DNA from: Terrihabitans soli
GTDB taxonomy: Bacteria > Pseudomonadota > Alphaproteobacteria > Rhizobiales > Methylopilaceae
NCBI RefSeq assembly: GCF_014191545.1
Contig: NZ_AP023361.1
Coordinates: forward strand, 896,501-960,500
Direction: 5' to 3'
Length of the DNA: 64,000 nucleotides
The position numbers and the translations under genes were made by a program. Positions 52,067 through 60,909 of this stretch are shown in pieces. Under the pieces are notes generated by a model, which was given only the letters and a program-made list of their open reading frames with translations, was not told where the DNA came from and ran no database searches. The stretch's first letter is position 1, and each line of letters opens with the position of its first letter.

Positions 52067-52756
52067 TTGCAGCAGCTTGCGTCACCGAAGCTCCATGTGG
52101 AGCCCTTGGGCGTCAATGTCAGCCTGCGGGTTCTGGCCTATGACGCCTTGAAGAAGGCGATCATGGGCATGGACATTTACGGCTCCGAGCAGCCGATCCG
52201 CCTTGATGAGCGCCAGCTCTCGGCGGAGCTTGGCGTGTCGCGCACGCCCATCCGCGAAGCCATTACACTTCTGGAACAAGAGGGCTTTGTGCGCTCGGTG
52301 CCGCGGCGCGGCATTTTTGTGGTCCGCAAGACCAAGGCGCAGATCCTCGAACTCATTACCGTATGGGCAGCGCTTGAGAGCATGTCGGCACGGCTGGCGG
52401 CAGCGCGCGCCAGTGACAAGGACCTCGTTCAGCTGAAGCGCGTCTATGGCGGCGATGAGAGCGAAGACGATGTCTCCGAATATTCGGAGAAGAACGTCGC
52501 CTTCCACCAGGCCATCATCCGGCTCGGCGGCAACAAGCAGATCATGGATCTGTCGGACAATCTTATTTTGCACATGCGGGCGATCCGGGCGGTGTCGATC
52601 CGCCAGGAGGGCCGCTTTGAGACCTCGCGGCGCGAGCATGCGGGGATCATCGCCGCGCTTGAAGCGCGCGATGGCGACCGGGCGGAACGGCTGGTGCGCG
52701 AGCACACTCTGGGGCTCGGCACGCATGTCGAACGGCATGGAGTTTTTCCCGAGTAA
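52067..52756 (+). CDS. GntR-family (FCD-type) transcriptional regulator
   Basis: A 229-residue regulator. The N-terminal winged helix (about 20-85) has DERQLSAELGVSRTPIREAI followed by LLEQEGFVRSVPRRGIFV. The C-terminal FCD ligand domain (about 100-215) has FHQAIIRLGGN and REHAGIIAALEARDGDRAERLVREH with the usual metal-binding His pattern. FCD regulators sense carboxylates. No ATG is available; TTG at 52067 is the best start and the frame is closed shortly upstream by a TAA. It lies 173 bases before oxc, so it likely controls oxalate genes. Confidence 0.88.
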   Translation: MQQLASPKLHVEPLGVNVSLRVLAYDALKKAIMGMDIYGSEQPIRLDERQLSAELGVSRTPIREAITLLEQEGFVRSVPRRGIFVVRKTKAQILELITVWAALESMSARLAAARASDKDLVQLKRVYGGDESEDDVSEYSEKNVAFHQAIIRLGGNKQIMDLSDNLILHMRAIRAVSIRQEGRFETSRREHAGIIAALEARDGDRAERLVREHTLGLGTHVERHGVFPE

Positions 52757-52929
52757 AGGGCCGGTTTAAGGCCCGTACGCGGGAGGGGGAGGGGGTGCCT
52801 CCGCAATCGTTACAGTCCGGGTTCGGGCCTGTCCGATTACGGTGGCATTCAAGGGCCAATTCGGCTATGGGCGAGCCTGCGCTAAGCCCCCGAAGAGGCG
52901 ACGGCAACGATTTTTGAAGGAGGACGTCC

Positions 52930-54681
52930 ATGGTGACGGCTGTGGAGACGGTAAAAGAATTGGCTGCGAACGCCGAGAGCCAGCAGGAGTTGACGGACGG
53001 CTTCCATCTGGTCATCGATGCGCTGAAGCTGAACGGCATTGAGACGATCTACGGCGTCCCGGGTATTCCGATCACCGATCTTGGACGTCTGGCGCAGGCG
53101 AACGGCATGCGCGTCATCTCGTTCCGCCACGAGCAGAACGCGGGTAACGCGGCTGCCATCGCCGGCTTTCTGACGAAGAAGCCGGGCATCTGCCTGACGG
53201 TGTCGGCGCCGGGCTTCCTCAACGGCCTGACGGCTCTGGCTCACGCCACCACAAACTGCTGGCCGATGATCCTGATCTCGGGCTCCTCGGAGCGCGAAGT
53301 GGTCGACCTGATGCAGGGCGATTATGAGGAGATGGATCAGCTGGCGATCGCAAAGCCGCTCTGCAAAGCGGCCTATCGCGTTCTGCACGCCGAAGACATC
53401 GGCATCGGCGTTGCCCGCGCGATCCGCGCGGCGGTGTCGGGCCGTCCGGGCGGCGTCTATCTCGATCTGCCGGCCAAACTCTTCAGCCAGGTTCTCGAAG
53501 CCTCGAAGGGCACTGAGAGCCTTGTGAAGGTGATCGATGCGGCCCCGGCCCAGATCCCGGGCCCCGATGCCGTCAAGCGTGCGATCGATGTGCTGAAGGG
53601 CGCAAAGAAGCCTCTCATCATTCTCGGTAAAGGTGCTGCGTATGCGCAGGCCGATGCGGAAGTGCGTACCTTCGTCGAGAAGAGCGGCATTCCCTTCCTG
53701 CCGATGTCGATGGCCAAGGGTCTTCTGCCGGACAACCATCCGCAGTCGGCCGGTGCTGCCCGCTCCACCGCTCTTCTGGAATCGGATGTCGTCGTTCTCG
53801 TCGGCGCCCGTCTCAACTGGCTGCTCAGCCACGGCAAGGGCAAGCAGTGGGGCCCGAAGGGCTCGAAGAAGTTCATCCAGATCGATATCGAGCCCAAGGA
53901 AATGGATTCGAATATCGAGATCGCAGCGCCGCTCGTCGGCGATATCGGCTCGGTTCTGAACGAGCTGAACAAGGCGATCGACGGCAAGTGGCAGGCGCCG
54001 CCGGCCGACTGGGTCAAGACGATCAACGACAAGAAAGAGCAGAACATCGCCAAGATGGCGTCCAAGCTCGGCAAGAACTCCTCGCCGATGGACTTCCACT
54101 CGGCGCTGGGTGCCCTCAAGCAGGTCATCAAGGAGCGTCCGGACGCGATCCTCGTCAATGAGGGCGCCAACACGCTCGATCTGGCCCGCGGCATCATCGA
54201 TATGTACAAGCCGCGCAAGCGCCTCGATGTCGGCACCTGGGGCGTCATGGGCGTCGGCATGGGTTCTGCGATCGCAGCGGCCGTCGAGACCGGTCTTCCG
54301 GTTCTGGCGGTCGAAGGCGACAGCGCCTTCGGCTTCTCAGGCATGGAAGTCGAAACGATCTGCCGCTACCAGCTGCCGGTGACGATCGTCATCTTCAACA
54401 ATAACGGCATCTATCGCGGCATCGACAAGGACCCGACGGGCCGCGATCCGGGCACCACGGTGTTTGTGCCGGATGCGCGCTACGACAAGATGATGGAGGC
54501 CTTCGGCGGCAAGGGCTATTACGCCACGAGCCCCGACGAGCTGAAGCGCATGGTCGATGAGGCCATGAACTCAAAGAAGCCGGCCCTCATCAACGCCGTC
54601 ATCGATCCCGAAGCAGGCTCCGAATCCGGCAATATCGGAAACCTCAACCCGCAATCGGTCGTCGGTAAGAAAAAGGCCTAA
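52930..54681 (+). CDS. oxc: Oxalyl-CoA decarboxylase
   Basis: A 583-residue ThDP enzyme converting oxalyl-CoA to formyl-CoA and CO2. The N-terminal Pyr domain has [12 protein letters not shown] and the cofactor-activating Glu68 in SFRHEQNAG. The central domain covers about 215-350. The PP domain has the ThDP motif starting [13 protein letters not shown] (about 463) and ending NNNGIYRG, then [10 protein letters not shown], which is specific for Oxc. A strong AAGGAGG ribosome-binding site precedes the ATG. It acts with Frc immediately downstream. Confidence 0.96.
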   Translation: MVTAVETVKELAANAESQQELTDGFHLVIDALKLNGIETIYGVPGIPITDLGRLAQANGMRVISFRHEQNAGNAAAIAGFLTKKPGICLTVSAPGFLNGLTALAHATTNCWPMILISGSSEREVVDLMQGDYEEMDQLAIAKPLCKAAYRVLHAEDIGIGVARAIRAAVSGRPGGVYLDLPAKLFSQVLEASKGTESLVKVIDAAPAQIPGPDAVKRAIDVLKGAKKPLIILGKGAAYAQADAEVRTFVEKSGIPFLPMSMAKGLLPDNHPQSAGAARSTALLESDVVVLVGARLNWLLSHGKGKQWGPKGSKKFIQIDIEPKEMDSNIEIAAPLVGDIGSVLNELNKAIDGKWQAPPADWVKTINDKKEQNIAKMASKLGKNSSPMDFHSALGALKQVIKERPDAILVNEGANTLDLARGIIDMYKPRKRLDVGTWGVMGVGMGSAIAAAVETGLPVLAVEGDSAFGFSGMEVETICRYQLPVTIVIFNNNGIYRGIDKDPTGRDPGTTVFVPDARYDKMMEAFGGKGYYATSPDELKRMVDEAMNSKKPALINAVIDPEAGSESGNIGNLNPQSVVGKKKA

Positions 54682-54709
54682 CAAGCCTCGTACATACTCA
54701 TCAGCGTTA

Positions 54710-54739
54710 CCGGCCCGCGTCCTCGATGAGGCGGGCCGG
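54710..54739 (+). other. Strong hairpin between oxc and frc
   Basis: CCGGCCCGC and GCGGGCCGG form a perfect 9-base stem around a 12-base loop. An A-rich stretch, not Ts, follows, so it is not a classical terminator for the plus strand. It may be an mRNA stability element or a processing site. Confidence 0.55.
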
Positions 54740-54788
54740 AAATAACAAAACCTAAAGAAACTGGACACAGCGTAAGGGGAACCGAAAA

Positions 54789-56066
54789 ATGGGCAAAGCG
54801 CTAGACGGCGTCCGTGTACTCGACTTCACCCATGTTCAGTCGGGTCCGACCTGCACTCAGCTTCTGGCTTGGTTCGGCGCCGATGTGATCAAGGTGGAGC
54901 GTCCGGGCGAGGGTGACATCACCCGCTCGCAGCTGCGCGACATTCCGAATGTCGACAGCCTCTATTTCACGATGCTGAACTCGAACAAGCGTTCGATCAC
55001 GCTCGACACCAAGAACCCTGAGGGCAAATTCGTCCTCGAAGAGCTGATCAAGATCTGCGACGTGATGGTCGAGAACTTCGCTCCGGGCGTCCTGGACCGT
55101 ATGGGCCTGACCTGGGAGCGCATTCAGTCGATCAACCCGAAGATCATCGTCGCCTCGGTGAAGGGCTTCGGCCCGGGCCCGTTCGAAGACTGCAAAGTCT
55201 ATGAGAACGTCGCCCAGTGCACCGGCGGTTCGGCCTCGACGACGGGCTTCCGCGACGGGCTTCCGCTCGTCACCGGCGCCCAGATCGGCGACAGCGGCAC
55301 GGGCCTTCATCTGGCGCTCGGCATCGTCACGGCTCTCTATCAGCGCACGCTGACCGGCAAGGGCCAGCGCGTCCTCGCCGCCATGCAGGACTCGGTGCTC
55401 AATCTCTGCCGCGTGAAGATGCGCGATCAGCAGCGTCTCCAGCACGGCCCGCTGCAGGAGTTCTCGCAGTTCGGCGAAGGCATTCCCTTCGGCGACGCGG
55501 TTCCGCGCTCGGGCAATGACTCGGGCGGCGGCCAGCCGGGCCGCATTCTGAAGTGCAAGGGCTGGGAGACCGATCCGAACGCCTACATCTACTTCATCAC
55601 CCAGGCGCAGGTCTGGAAGCAGGTGTGCGAAGTCATCGGCAAACCGGAATGGGTCGAAGACCCCGAATTTGCAAAGCCCGCCCAGCGTCTGCCGAAGCTC
55701 AACCTGATCTTCGGCACGATCGAGCAGTGGACGATGACCAAGACCAAGTTCGAGGTCATGGATATCCTCAACAAGTTCGACATTCCGTGCGGCCCGATCC
55801 TCTCGATGAAGGAAATCGCCGAGGACCAGTCGCTCTATGCGACCGGCACCCTCGTCAATGTCGATCATCCGGAGCGCGGCACCTACATCACCGTCGGCAA
55901 TCCGATCAAACTGTCGGACAATGACGTGAAGGTTGAGCGTTCGCCACTTCTGGGCGAGCACACCGACGAGATCCTCACCAAGGTGCTGAAGCTCGACAAG
56001 AGCCGCATTGATGAGATCAAAGCGTCGGGTGCAACCGGCGATAAGGTGCGCGAAGCCGCGGAATAA
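54789..56066 (+). CDS. frc: Formyl-CoA:oxalate CoA-transferase
   Basis: A 425-residue class III CoA-transferase moving CoA from formyl-CoA to oxalate. The catalytic Asp168 lies in [14 protein letters not shown], matching Asp169 of the Oxalobacter enzyme. The Gly-rich loop GGGQPG follows the SGNDS stretch, and the N-terminus [15 protein letters not shown] is typical of Frc. Together with Oxc it forms the oxalate cycle yielding formate and CO2. An AAGGGGA site precedes the ATG. sucC starts 98 bases downstream. Confidence 0.96.
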   Translation: MGKALDGVRVLDFTHVQSGPTCTQLLAWFGADVIKVERPGEGDITRSQLRDIPNVDSLYFTMLNSNKRSITLDTKNPEGKFVLEELIKICDVMVENFAPGVLDRMGLTWERIQSINPKIIVASVKGFGPGPFEDCKVYENVAQCTGGSASTTGFRDGLPLVTGAQIGDSGTGLHLALGIVTALYQRTLTGKGQRVLAAMQDSVLNLCRVKMRDQQRLQHGPLQEFSQFGEGIPFGDAVPRSGNDSGGGQPGRILKCKGWETDPNAYIYFITQAQVWKQVCEVIGKPEWVEDPEFAKPAQRLPKLNLIFGTIEQWTMTKTKFEVMDILNKFDIPCGPILSMKEIAEDQSLYATGTLVNVDHPERGTYITVGNPIKLSDNDVKVERSPLLGEHTDEILTKVLKLDKSRIDEIKASGATGDKVREAAE

Positions 56067-56164
56067 TTTAGTTTCCGCCCAGAACGCATTCCAATTCAGG
56101 GGCCGCTTCTTACGGGGAGCGGCCCCGATCATGACAACGACAACACGGAGAGGGGACGCTCCCC

Positions 56165-57364
56165 ATGAATATCCACGAATATCAGGCGAAAGCCGTGCTG
56201 AAGGAATTCGGCGCCCCGGTTTCGCGCGGCATCCCGGCCTTCACGCCGGAAGAGGCCGAAAAGGCAGCACGCGAGCTCGGCGGCCCGGTCTGGGTTGTGA
56301 AGTCGCAGATCCACGCGGGCGGCCGCGGCAAGGGCAAGTTCAAGGAACTGAGCCCGGATGCAAAGGGCGGCGTGCGCGTCGTCAAAAGCGTCGAAGAGGT
56401 GAAAGCCTCCGCCAAGGAGATGCTCGGCAACACGCTCGTGACGCTGCAGACCGGCGATGCCGGCAAGCAGGTCAACCGCCTCTACATCGAAGAGGGCGCG
56501 GCGATCGACAAGGAATTCTACCTGTCGATGCTGATCGACCGTGAGACGAGCCGTGTTGCTTTCGTCGTTTCGACCGAAGGCGGCATGGACATCGAGGAAG
56601 TGGCTCACTCCACCCCCGAGAAGATCGTGACCTTCTCGGTCGATCCCGCGACGGGCATCCAGCCGCATCATGGCCGCGCCGTCGCCAAAGCGCTGAAGCT
56701 TTCGGGCGATCTCGCCAAGCAGGCGGGCGATCTTGTGACCAAGCTCTACGCCGCCTTCACGGCCAAGGACATGAGCATGCTCGAGATCAATCCTCTCGTC
56801 GTCACGAAGGACGGCCAGCTGAAGGTTCTCGACGCCAAGATCTCGTTCGACTCGAACGCCATCTACCGCCATGCGGACGTCGCGGCGCTGCGCGACGAGA
56901 CGGAAGAGGACGCAAAGGAAATCGAAGCCTCGAAGTTCGAGCTGAACTATATCGCGCTCGACGGCACGATCGGCTGCATGGTCAACGGCGCAGGCCTTGC
57001 CATGGCGACGATGGACATCATCAAGCTCTACGGCATGGAGCCGGCGAACTTCCTCGATGTCGGCGGCGGCGCCACCAAGGAACGCGTCACCGCAGCCTTC
57101 AAGATCATCACCGCCGATCCGAAAGTGAAGGGCATTCTCGTCAACATCTTCGGCGGCATCATGAAATGCGATGTCATTGCCGAAGGCGTGGTCGCGGCGG
57201 TCAAGGATGTGGGCCTCAAGGTTCCGCTCGTTGTGCGCCTTGAAGGCACCAATGTCGAAGCCGGCAAGAAGATCATCAAGGAATCGGGCCTCAACGTGAT
57301 TGCGGCCGACGACCTCGACGATGCTGCGCAGAAGATCGTCAAGGCCGTGAAGGAGGCCAAGTAA
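56165..57364 (+). CDS. sucC: Succinyl-CoA synthetase beta subunit (ADP-forming type)
   Basis: A 399-residue TCA-cycle enzyme subunit. It has the ATP-grasp start [27 protein letters not shown], a LEINPLVV metal site, and [14 protein letters not shown] with [10 protein letters not shown] at the succinate/CoA end. The sequence fits SucC better than malate thiokinase MtkA. It is unusual that sucCD follow frc here; in many relatives they lie with mdh and sucAB. A GAGAGGGGA ribosome-binding site is present. Confidence 0.95.
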   Translation: MNIHEYQAKAVLKEFGAPVSRGIPAFTPEEAEKAARELGGPVWVVKSQIHAGGRGKGKFKELSPDAKGGVRVVKSVEEVKASAKEMLGNTLVTLQTGDAGKQVNRLYIEEGAAIDKEFYLSMLIDRETSRVAFVVSTEGGMDIEEVAHSTPEKIVTFSVDPATGIQPHHGRAVAKALKLSGDLAKQAGDLVTKLYAAFTAKDMSMLEINPLVVTKDGQLKVLDAKISFDSNAIYRHADVAALRDETEEDAKEIEASKFELNYIALDGTIGCMVNGAGLAMATMDIIKLYGMEPANFLDVGGGATKERVTAAFKIITADPKVKGILVNIFGGIMKCDVIAEGVVAAVKDVGLKVPLVVRLEGTNVEAGKKIIKESGLNVIAADDLDDAAQKIVKAVKEAK

Positions 57365-57365
57365 G

Positions 57366-58250
57366 ATGTCCGTACTCCTCACCAAAGACACCAAGGTCAT
57401 CGTTCAGGGCTTTACCGGCAAGAACGGCACCTTCCATTCCGAACAGGCGCTCGCCTACGGCACCAAAGTCGTCGGCGGCACCTCGCCGGGCAAAGGCGGC
57501 TCGACGCATCTGAACCTGCCGGTGTTCGACACCGTCTCGGAAGCGCGCGACAAGACCGGCGCTGACGCGAGTGTCGTGTACGTTCCGCCTCCGGGCGCGG
57601 CGGACGCGATCCTCGAAGCGATCGATGCGGAGATTCCGTTGATCGTCTGCATCACCGAAGGCATTCCGGTGCTCGACATGGTACGCGTGCGCCGGGCGCT
57701 CGATGGCTCGAAGTCGCGTCTCATCGGACCGAACTGCCCGGGCATCGTCACCGCCGGCGAATCGAAGATCGGCATCATGCCGGCCAATATCTTCAAGCCG
57801 GGTTCGGTCGGCGTTGTCTCGCGTTCGGGCACGCTGACCTATGAAGCCGTGTTCCAGACGACGAATGAAGGCCTCGGCCAGACGACGGCTGTCGGCATCG
57901 GCGGCGATCCGGTCAAGGGCACCGAGTTCATCGACGTGCTTGAACTCTTCCTGAAGGACGATGCGACGAAGTCGATCATCATGATCGGCGAAATCGGCGG
58001 CTCGGCGGAAGAAGACGCCGCGCAGTTCATCAAGGACGAAGCCAAGAAGGGCCGCAAGAAGCCGATGGTCGGCTTTATCGCCGGCCGCACCGCGCCTCCC
58101 GGACGCCGTATGGGCCATGCCGGCGCCATCATCTCCGGCGGTAAAGGCGGCGCGGAAGACAAGATTGCGGCCATGGAAGCGGCCGGAATCAAGGTCTCGC
58201 CGTCGCCGGCAAAGCTCGGCAAGACCCTGGTTGAAGTCCTCAAAGGCTGA
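57366..58250 (+). CDS. sucD: Succinyl-CoA synthetase alpha subunit
   Basis: A 294-residue subunit with CoA-binding [22 protein letters not shown] and the phosphorylated-His loop [17 protein letters not shown]. It pairs with SucC to convert succinyl-CoA to succinate with nucleotide triphosphate formation, or the reverse. The ATG follows the sucC stop by one base. A strong intrinsic terminator closes the unit 20 bases downstream. Confidence 0.96.
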   Translation: MSVLLTKDTKVIVQGFTGKNGTFHSEQALAYGTKVVGGTSPGKGGSTHLNLPVFDTVSEARDKTGADASVVYVPPPGAADAILEAIDAEIPLIVCITEGIPVLDMVRVRRALDGSKSRLIGPNCPGIVTAGESKIGIMPANIFKPGSVGVVSRSGTLTYEAVFQTTNEGLGQTTAVGIGGDPVKGTEFIDVLELFLKDDATKSIIMIGEIGGSAEEDAAQFIKDEAKKGRKKPMVGFIAGRTAPPGRRMGHAGAIISGGKGGAEDKIAAMEAAGIKVSPSPAKLGKTLVEVLKG

Positions 58251-58270
58251 GTTAACCTTTGCAAAACGCC

Positions 58271-58299
58271 AAAAAGCCGCCCTTTTCGGGCGGCTTTTT
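58271..58299 (+). terminator. Intrinsic terminator after sucD
   Basis: GCCGCCC and GGGCGGC arms with a TTTTC loop, bordered by five As and five Ts, so it can work in both directions. Confidence 0.93.
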
Positions 58300-58383
58300 C
58301 ATTGGAGGTAAAAAGAAAGCCGCGTTTCCCGGCTTTACCTTGCGGCGCCCAAAGCGCTTGGTTATCTCGGAAACACCTTCTTT

Positions 58384-58458
58384 TGGGGCGTAGCCAAGCG
58401 GTAAGGCAGCGGATTTTGATTCCGCCATCCCCTGGTTCGAATCCAGGCGCCCCAGCCA
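58384..58458 (+). tRNA. tRNA-Gln (anticodon TTG)
   Basis: Cloverleaf with acceptor TGGGGCG/CGCCCCA, anticodon stem GCGGA/TCCGC with loop TTTTGAT (anticodon TTG), T loop TTCGAAT, discriminator G and encoded CCA; 75 bases. Confidence 0.97.
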
Positions 58459-58582
58459 GACTTGTTGACTTGTGAACCAAATGAGCCTTTTGCAGAGGGG
58501 CTCAGATGACGGAATCGGGTACATTCACAGTAAGCGCCCAAGTCGCCCGGCGGCGCGGGTACATTGAAATTGGAGGAAGAGC

Positions 58583-58849
58583 ATGGCCAAGACACCTGGA
58601 AGCAAGCCGAACGCGGCATTCATGAAACCGCTGACGCCTTCGGCTGAGCTCGCTGCCGTGGTCGGCTCGGAGCCGCTCGCACGTTCGGAAGTCGTGAGCA
58701 AGATGTGGGAATACATCAAGAAGAACAACCTGCAGAACCCTGCGAACAAACGCGAAATCATTTCCGACGACAAGCTGCAGCCGATCTTCGGCAAGCCCAA
58801 GGTGACGATGTTCGAGATGAACAAGCTTCTCGCCGGCCATCTGAAGTGA
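58583..58849 (+). CDS. SWIB/MDM2-domain protein
   Basis: An 88-residue protein that is almost entirely a SWIB domain: FMKPLTPSAELAAVVGSEPLARSEVVSKMWEYIKKNNLQ is split across residues 13-51, followed by IISDDKLQPIFGKPKVTMFEMNKLL. Stand-alone SWIB proteins occur widely in alphaproteobacteria and chlamydiae and may act on chromatin or DNA topology; the role here is unknown. The ATG follows a GGAGGAAG site. Confidence 0.9.
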   Translation: MAKTPGSKPNAAFMKPLTPSAELAAVVGSEPLARSEVVSKMWEYIKKNNLQNPANKREIISDDKLQPIFGKPKVTMFEMNKLLAGHLK

Positions 58850-58862
58850 ATTAAAAATACCG

Positions 58863-58883
58863 CCGGCGGGCCAGTCCCGCCGG
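58863..58883. terminator. GC hairpin downstream of the SWIB gene
   Basis: CCGGCGGG and CCCGCCGG make a perfect 8-base stem with a CCAGT loop. On the minus strand it is followed by TATTTTTAAT, so it is a better terminator for leftward transcripts. It may end read-through from the folate genes. Confidence 0.5.
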
Positions 58884-58966
58884 TGTCGTCCCGCCGGGGC
58901 GTCTTTACGTCTACACCCTTAAATTCCGTAACCTTTCGCTAAGCACGTCCGCACTAGATTGCGGGC

Positions 58967-59236
58967 ATGAACGCTGGCGTTGAAACGGACAACAAGCGTA
59001 CTGCCGCAAGGTTGCGAAGCCTCAAGGGCGCGCATCTGGTTTTGCCGAACCGCATTGGCACCTTCGCCTGCACGATCCGCAATCTGTCTGCGACCGGCGC
59101 CTGCGCCGAGATGCCGTCGACGCTGTCGGTTCCGAACCGCGTGACGCTGCGCATGGATGACGGCACGCCCGAGCGCTTATGTGACGTCGTGTGGCGCACC
59201 GAGACGCGCCTCGGTCTTCATTTCGTGACGGACTGA
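58967..59236 (+). CDS. PilZ-domain protein
   Basis: An 89-residue single PilZ domain. The c-di-GMP contacts are recognisable: RTAAR as RxxxR near residue 11 and NLSATGA as the (D/N)xSxxG motif near residue 41, with VVWRTETRLGLHF at the end. It could be a small c-di-GMP receptor or adaptor. Its last 19 bases overlap the convergent folK gene. Confidence 0.85.
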   Translation: MNAGVETDNKRTAARLRSLKGAHLVLPNRIGTFACTIRNLSATGACAEMPSTLSVPNRVTLRMDDGTPERLCDVVWRTETRLGLHFVTD

Positions 59237-59715
59237 TCCCACAAACTGACGCCCGACCGGTCGAGCGCATCGGCCGCTTCATTGACGTTGCGGCCAGAGA
59301 TGCTGCGCGCGCCGGCGATCTCGCTGAGCGGCACAAGGACGAAAGCGCGCTCGAACAGATGCGGGTGGGGGAGCGTCAGCTCATTGTCCGCTATGCGCTC
59401 ATCGCCATAGAACAGAAGATCGAGATCGATCCTGCGGGGACCCCAGCGCCGCGATGTCGTGCGGTCGCGGCCAAGCCGCCTTTCGATGTCCAGACACAGG
59501 CGCAACAGATCGTGCGGCGGAAGATCGGTCTCAATGAGTGCGCAGGCATTCAAAAACGCGTCCTGGTTTTCATCGCCCCAGGGCGGGGTCTCATAAAGGC
59601 GCGAGCGGGAGACAAGCTTCACGCTCGGGCTTTTCTCAAGAAGACGCAGCGCGTCGTTGATCGCCTCAGCCCGGTCGCCAAGATTGGAACCCAAGCTTAA
59701 GGCGGCCTCAGCCAT
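59218..59715 (-). CDS. folK: Hydroxymethyldihydropteridine pyrophosphokinase
   Basis: Transfers pyrophosphate from ATP to 6-hydroxymethyl-7,8-dihydropterin in folate synthesis. The 165-residue protein has ALSLGSNLGDR, SRLYETPPWG and the signature RRWGPRRIDLDLLFYG, then LPHPHLFERAFVL. The ATG at 59715 (MAEAALSLG) is the family start; the longer open frame upstream is a shadow of folB. It overlaps folB by 8 bases. Confidence 0.94.
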   Translation of the reverse strand: MAEAALSLGSNLGDRAEAINDALRLLEKSPSVKLVSRSRLYETPPWGDENQDAFLNACALIETDLPPHDLLRLCLDIERRLGRDRTTSRRWGPRRIDLDLLFYGDERIADNELTLPHPHLFERAFVLVPLSEIAGARSISGRNVNEAADALDRSGVSLWDQSVTK

Positions 59716-60079
59716 GGCGCTGGCGGCGGATCTGAATCTCGACGAAATCGAACACGGCTTCGATCGGCGCGCTCGGTTTGCGGATTGTGACCTCGATCGC
59801 GCTGACGATGGGAAAGCGTTCGAAGACGCGCGCCGCGACGCGGTCGGCCAGAGTCTCGAGCAACTTCTGACGCTTCTCGGTGAAGGCGTCGCTGACGACT
59901 TTGACGAGGGCGGCGTAATCCACGGTCTTGTCGACGGCGTCGGCGGCAGAGGCGGGCAGGAGGTCGGCCTCGACGACGACGTCGAGATAAAAGCGCTGGC
60001 CGATCTCGGCCTCGCCTTCGAAGACGCCGTGATAGGCAAAAAGCGCCAGATTGCGGACGGCGATACGGTCGATACTCAT
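59708..60079 (-). CDS. folB: Dihydroneopterin aldolase
   Basis: A 123-residue enzyme making 6-hydroxymethyldihydropterin from dihydroneopterin. It starts with DRIAVRNLALFAYHGVFEGEAEIGQRF, of which the AYHGV/E pair is the active-site signature, and has DYAALVK and LLETLADRVA further on. It overlaps folP by 4 bases and folK by 8, forming a tight folP-folB-folK operon. Confidence 0.94.
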   Translation of the reverse strand: MSIDRIAVRNLALFAYHGVFEGEAEIGQRFYLDVVVEADLLPASAADAVDKTVDYAALVKVVSDAFTEKRQKLLETLADRVAARVFERFPIVSAIEVTIRKPSAPIEAVFDFVEIQIRRQRHG

Positions 60080-60909
60080 TCTGGTCTCCGGACGGCGTCG
60101 AATACGTCGAGCGCCTCGCGATGCGGTTTTATATCGTGGGCGCGGATAATGTCAGCACCATTGGAAACGCCGGCAAGATGAGCGCCGAGCGTGCCGTTGA
60201 GGCGGTCCTTGGGATTATCGATCCTCAGAATATGGCCGATAAAGCGTTTGCGCGAGGCCCCCAGCAGGACCGGGAAGCCCAAAGCCGCCACCTCGCCGAG
60301 GCGGGTGATGACTTCGGCGCTCTGGCGGGGCGTCTTGCCGAAGCCGACGCCCGGATCGAGGACGATACGGTCATCGGCAATACCCGCCGTCATCGCGATC
60401 GACAGCGAGCGATCGAGGAAGCGCTTCACATCGTCCATGATGTCGAGAGTCTCGTCGACGGTTTCGCGATTGTGCATGAGGACGATGCCGGCGCCGAAAT
60501 CGGCGACGACGCGCGCCATTTCGGTGTCATAGCGCAGGCCCCAGACATCGTTGACGATGGTGGCGCCCGCTTCCAGCGCGGCGCGCGCCGTCTTCGCCTT
60601 GTAGGTATCGATGGACAGGGGCGGCAGCCTTCTGCCGCGCAGCGCCTCCAGAACCGGCAGAACACGCGCGATCTCGTCCTCGGCGGAAAGCTTTTCCGCA
60701 CCGGGGCGTGTCGACTCGCCGCCAATATCGATGAGGTCGGCGCCGTCGCGCGCCATGGCCGCAGCCTGTATGCGGGCGGTATCCGGCGCCAGAAAATCGC
60801 CGCCGTCCGAGAAACTGTCGGGCGTGATGTTGAGGACACCCATCAGAAGCGTCCGCGGCCCGATCGGCAGATCGAGATCGCAAAAGCGCCAGATGCGGCT
60901 CATTTCCAT
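60076..60909 (-). CDS. folP: Dihydropteroate synthase
   Basis: A 277-residue TIM-barrel enzyme joining pterin pyrophosphate with p-aminobenzoate; the target class of sulfonamides. It has MGVLNITPDSFSDGG, DIGGESTRPGA, VNDVWGL, VLDPGVGFGKT and LGASRKRFIG. ATGs at 60909 and 60903 are both possible. Its start lies inside the 3' end of the dipeptidase gene, so the four genes appear co-transcribed. Confidence 0.95.
   Translation of the reverse strand: MEMSRIWRFCDLDLPIGPRTLLMGVLNITPDSFSDGGDFLAPDTARIQAAAMARDGADLIDIGGESTRPGAEKLSAEDEIARVLPVLEALRGRRLPPLSIDTYKAKTARAALEAGATIVNDVWGLRYDTEMARVVADFGAGIVLMHNRETVDETLDIMDDVKRFLDRSLSIAMTAGIADDRIVLDPGVGFGKTPRQSAEVITRLGEVAALGFPVLLGASRKRFIGHILRIDNPKDRLNGTLGAHLAGVSNGADIIRAHDIKPHREALDVFDAVRRPE

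Noticed and set aside
56165-58250. sucCD as malate thiokinase (mtkAB) of a serine-cycle methylotroph
   Set aside because: The residues around [12 protein letters not shown] and the overall sequence fit SucC, and no serine-cycle genes are nearby.
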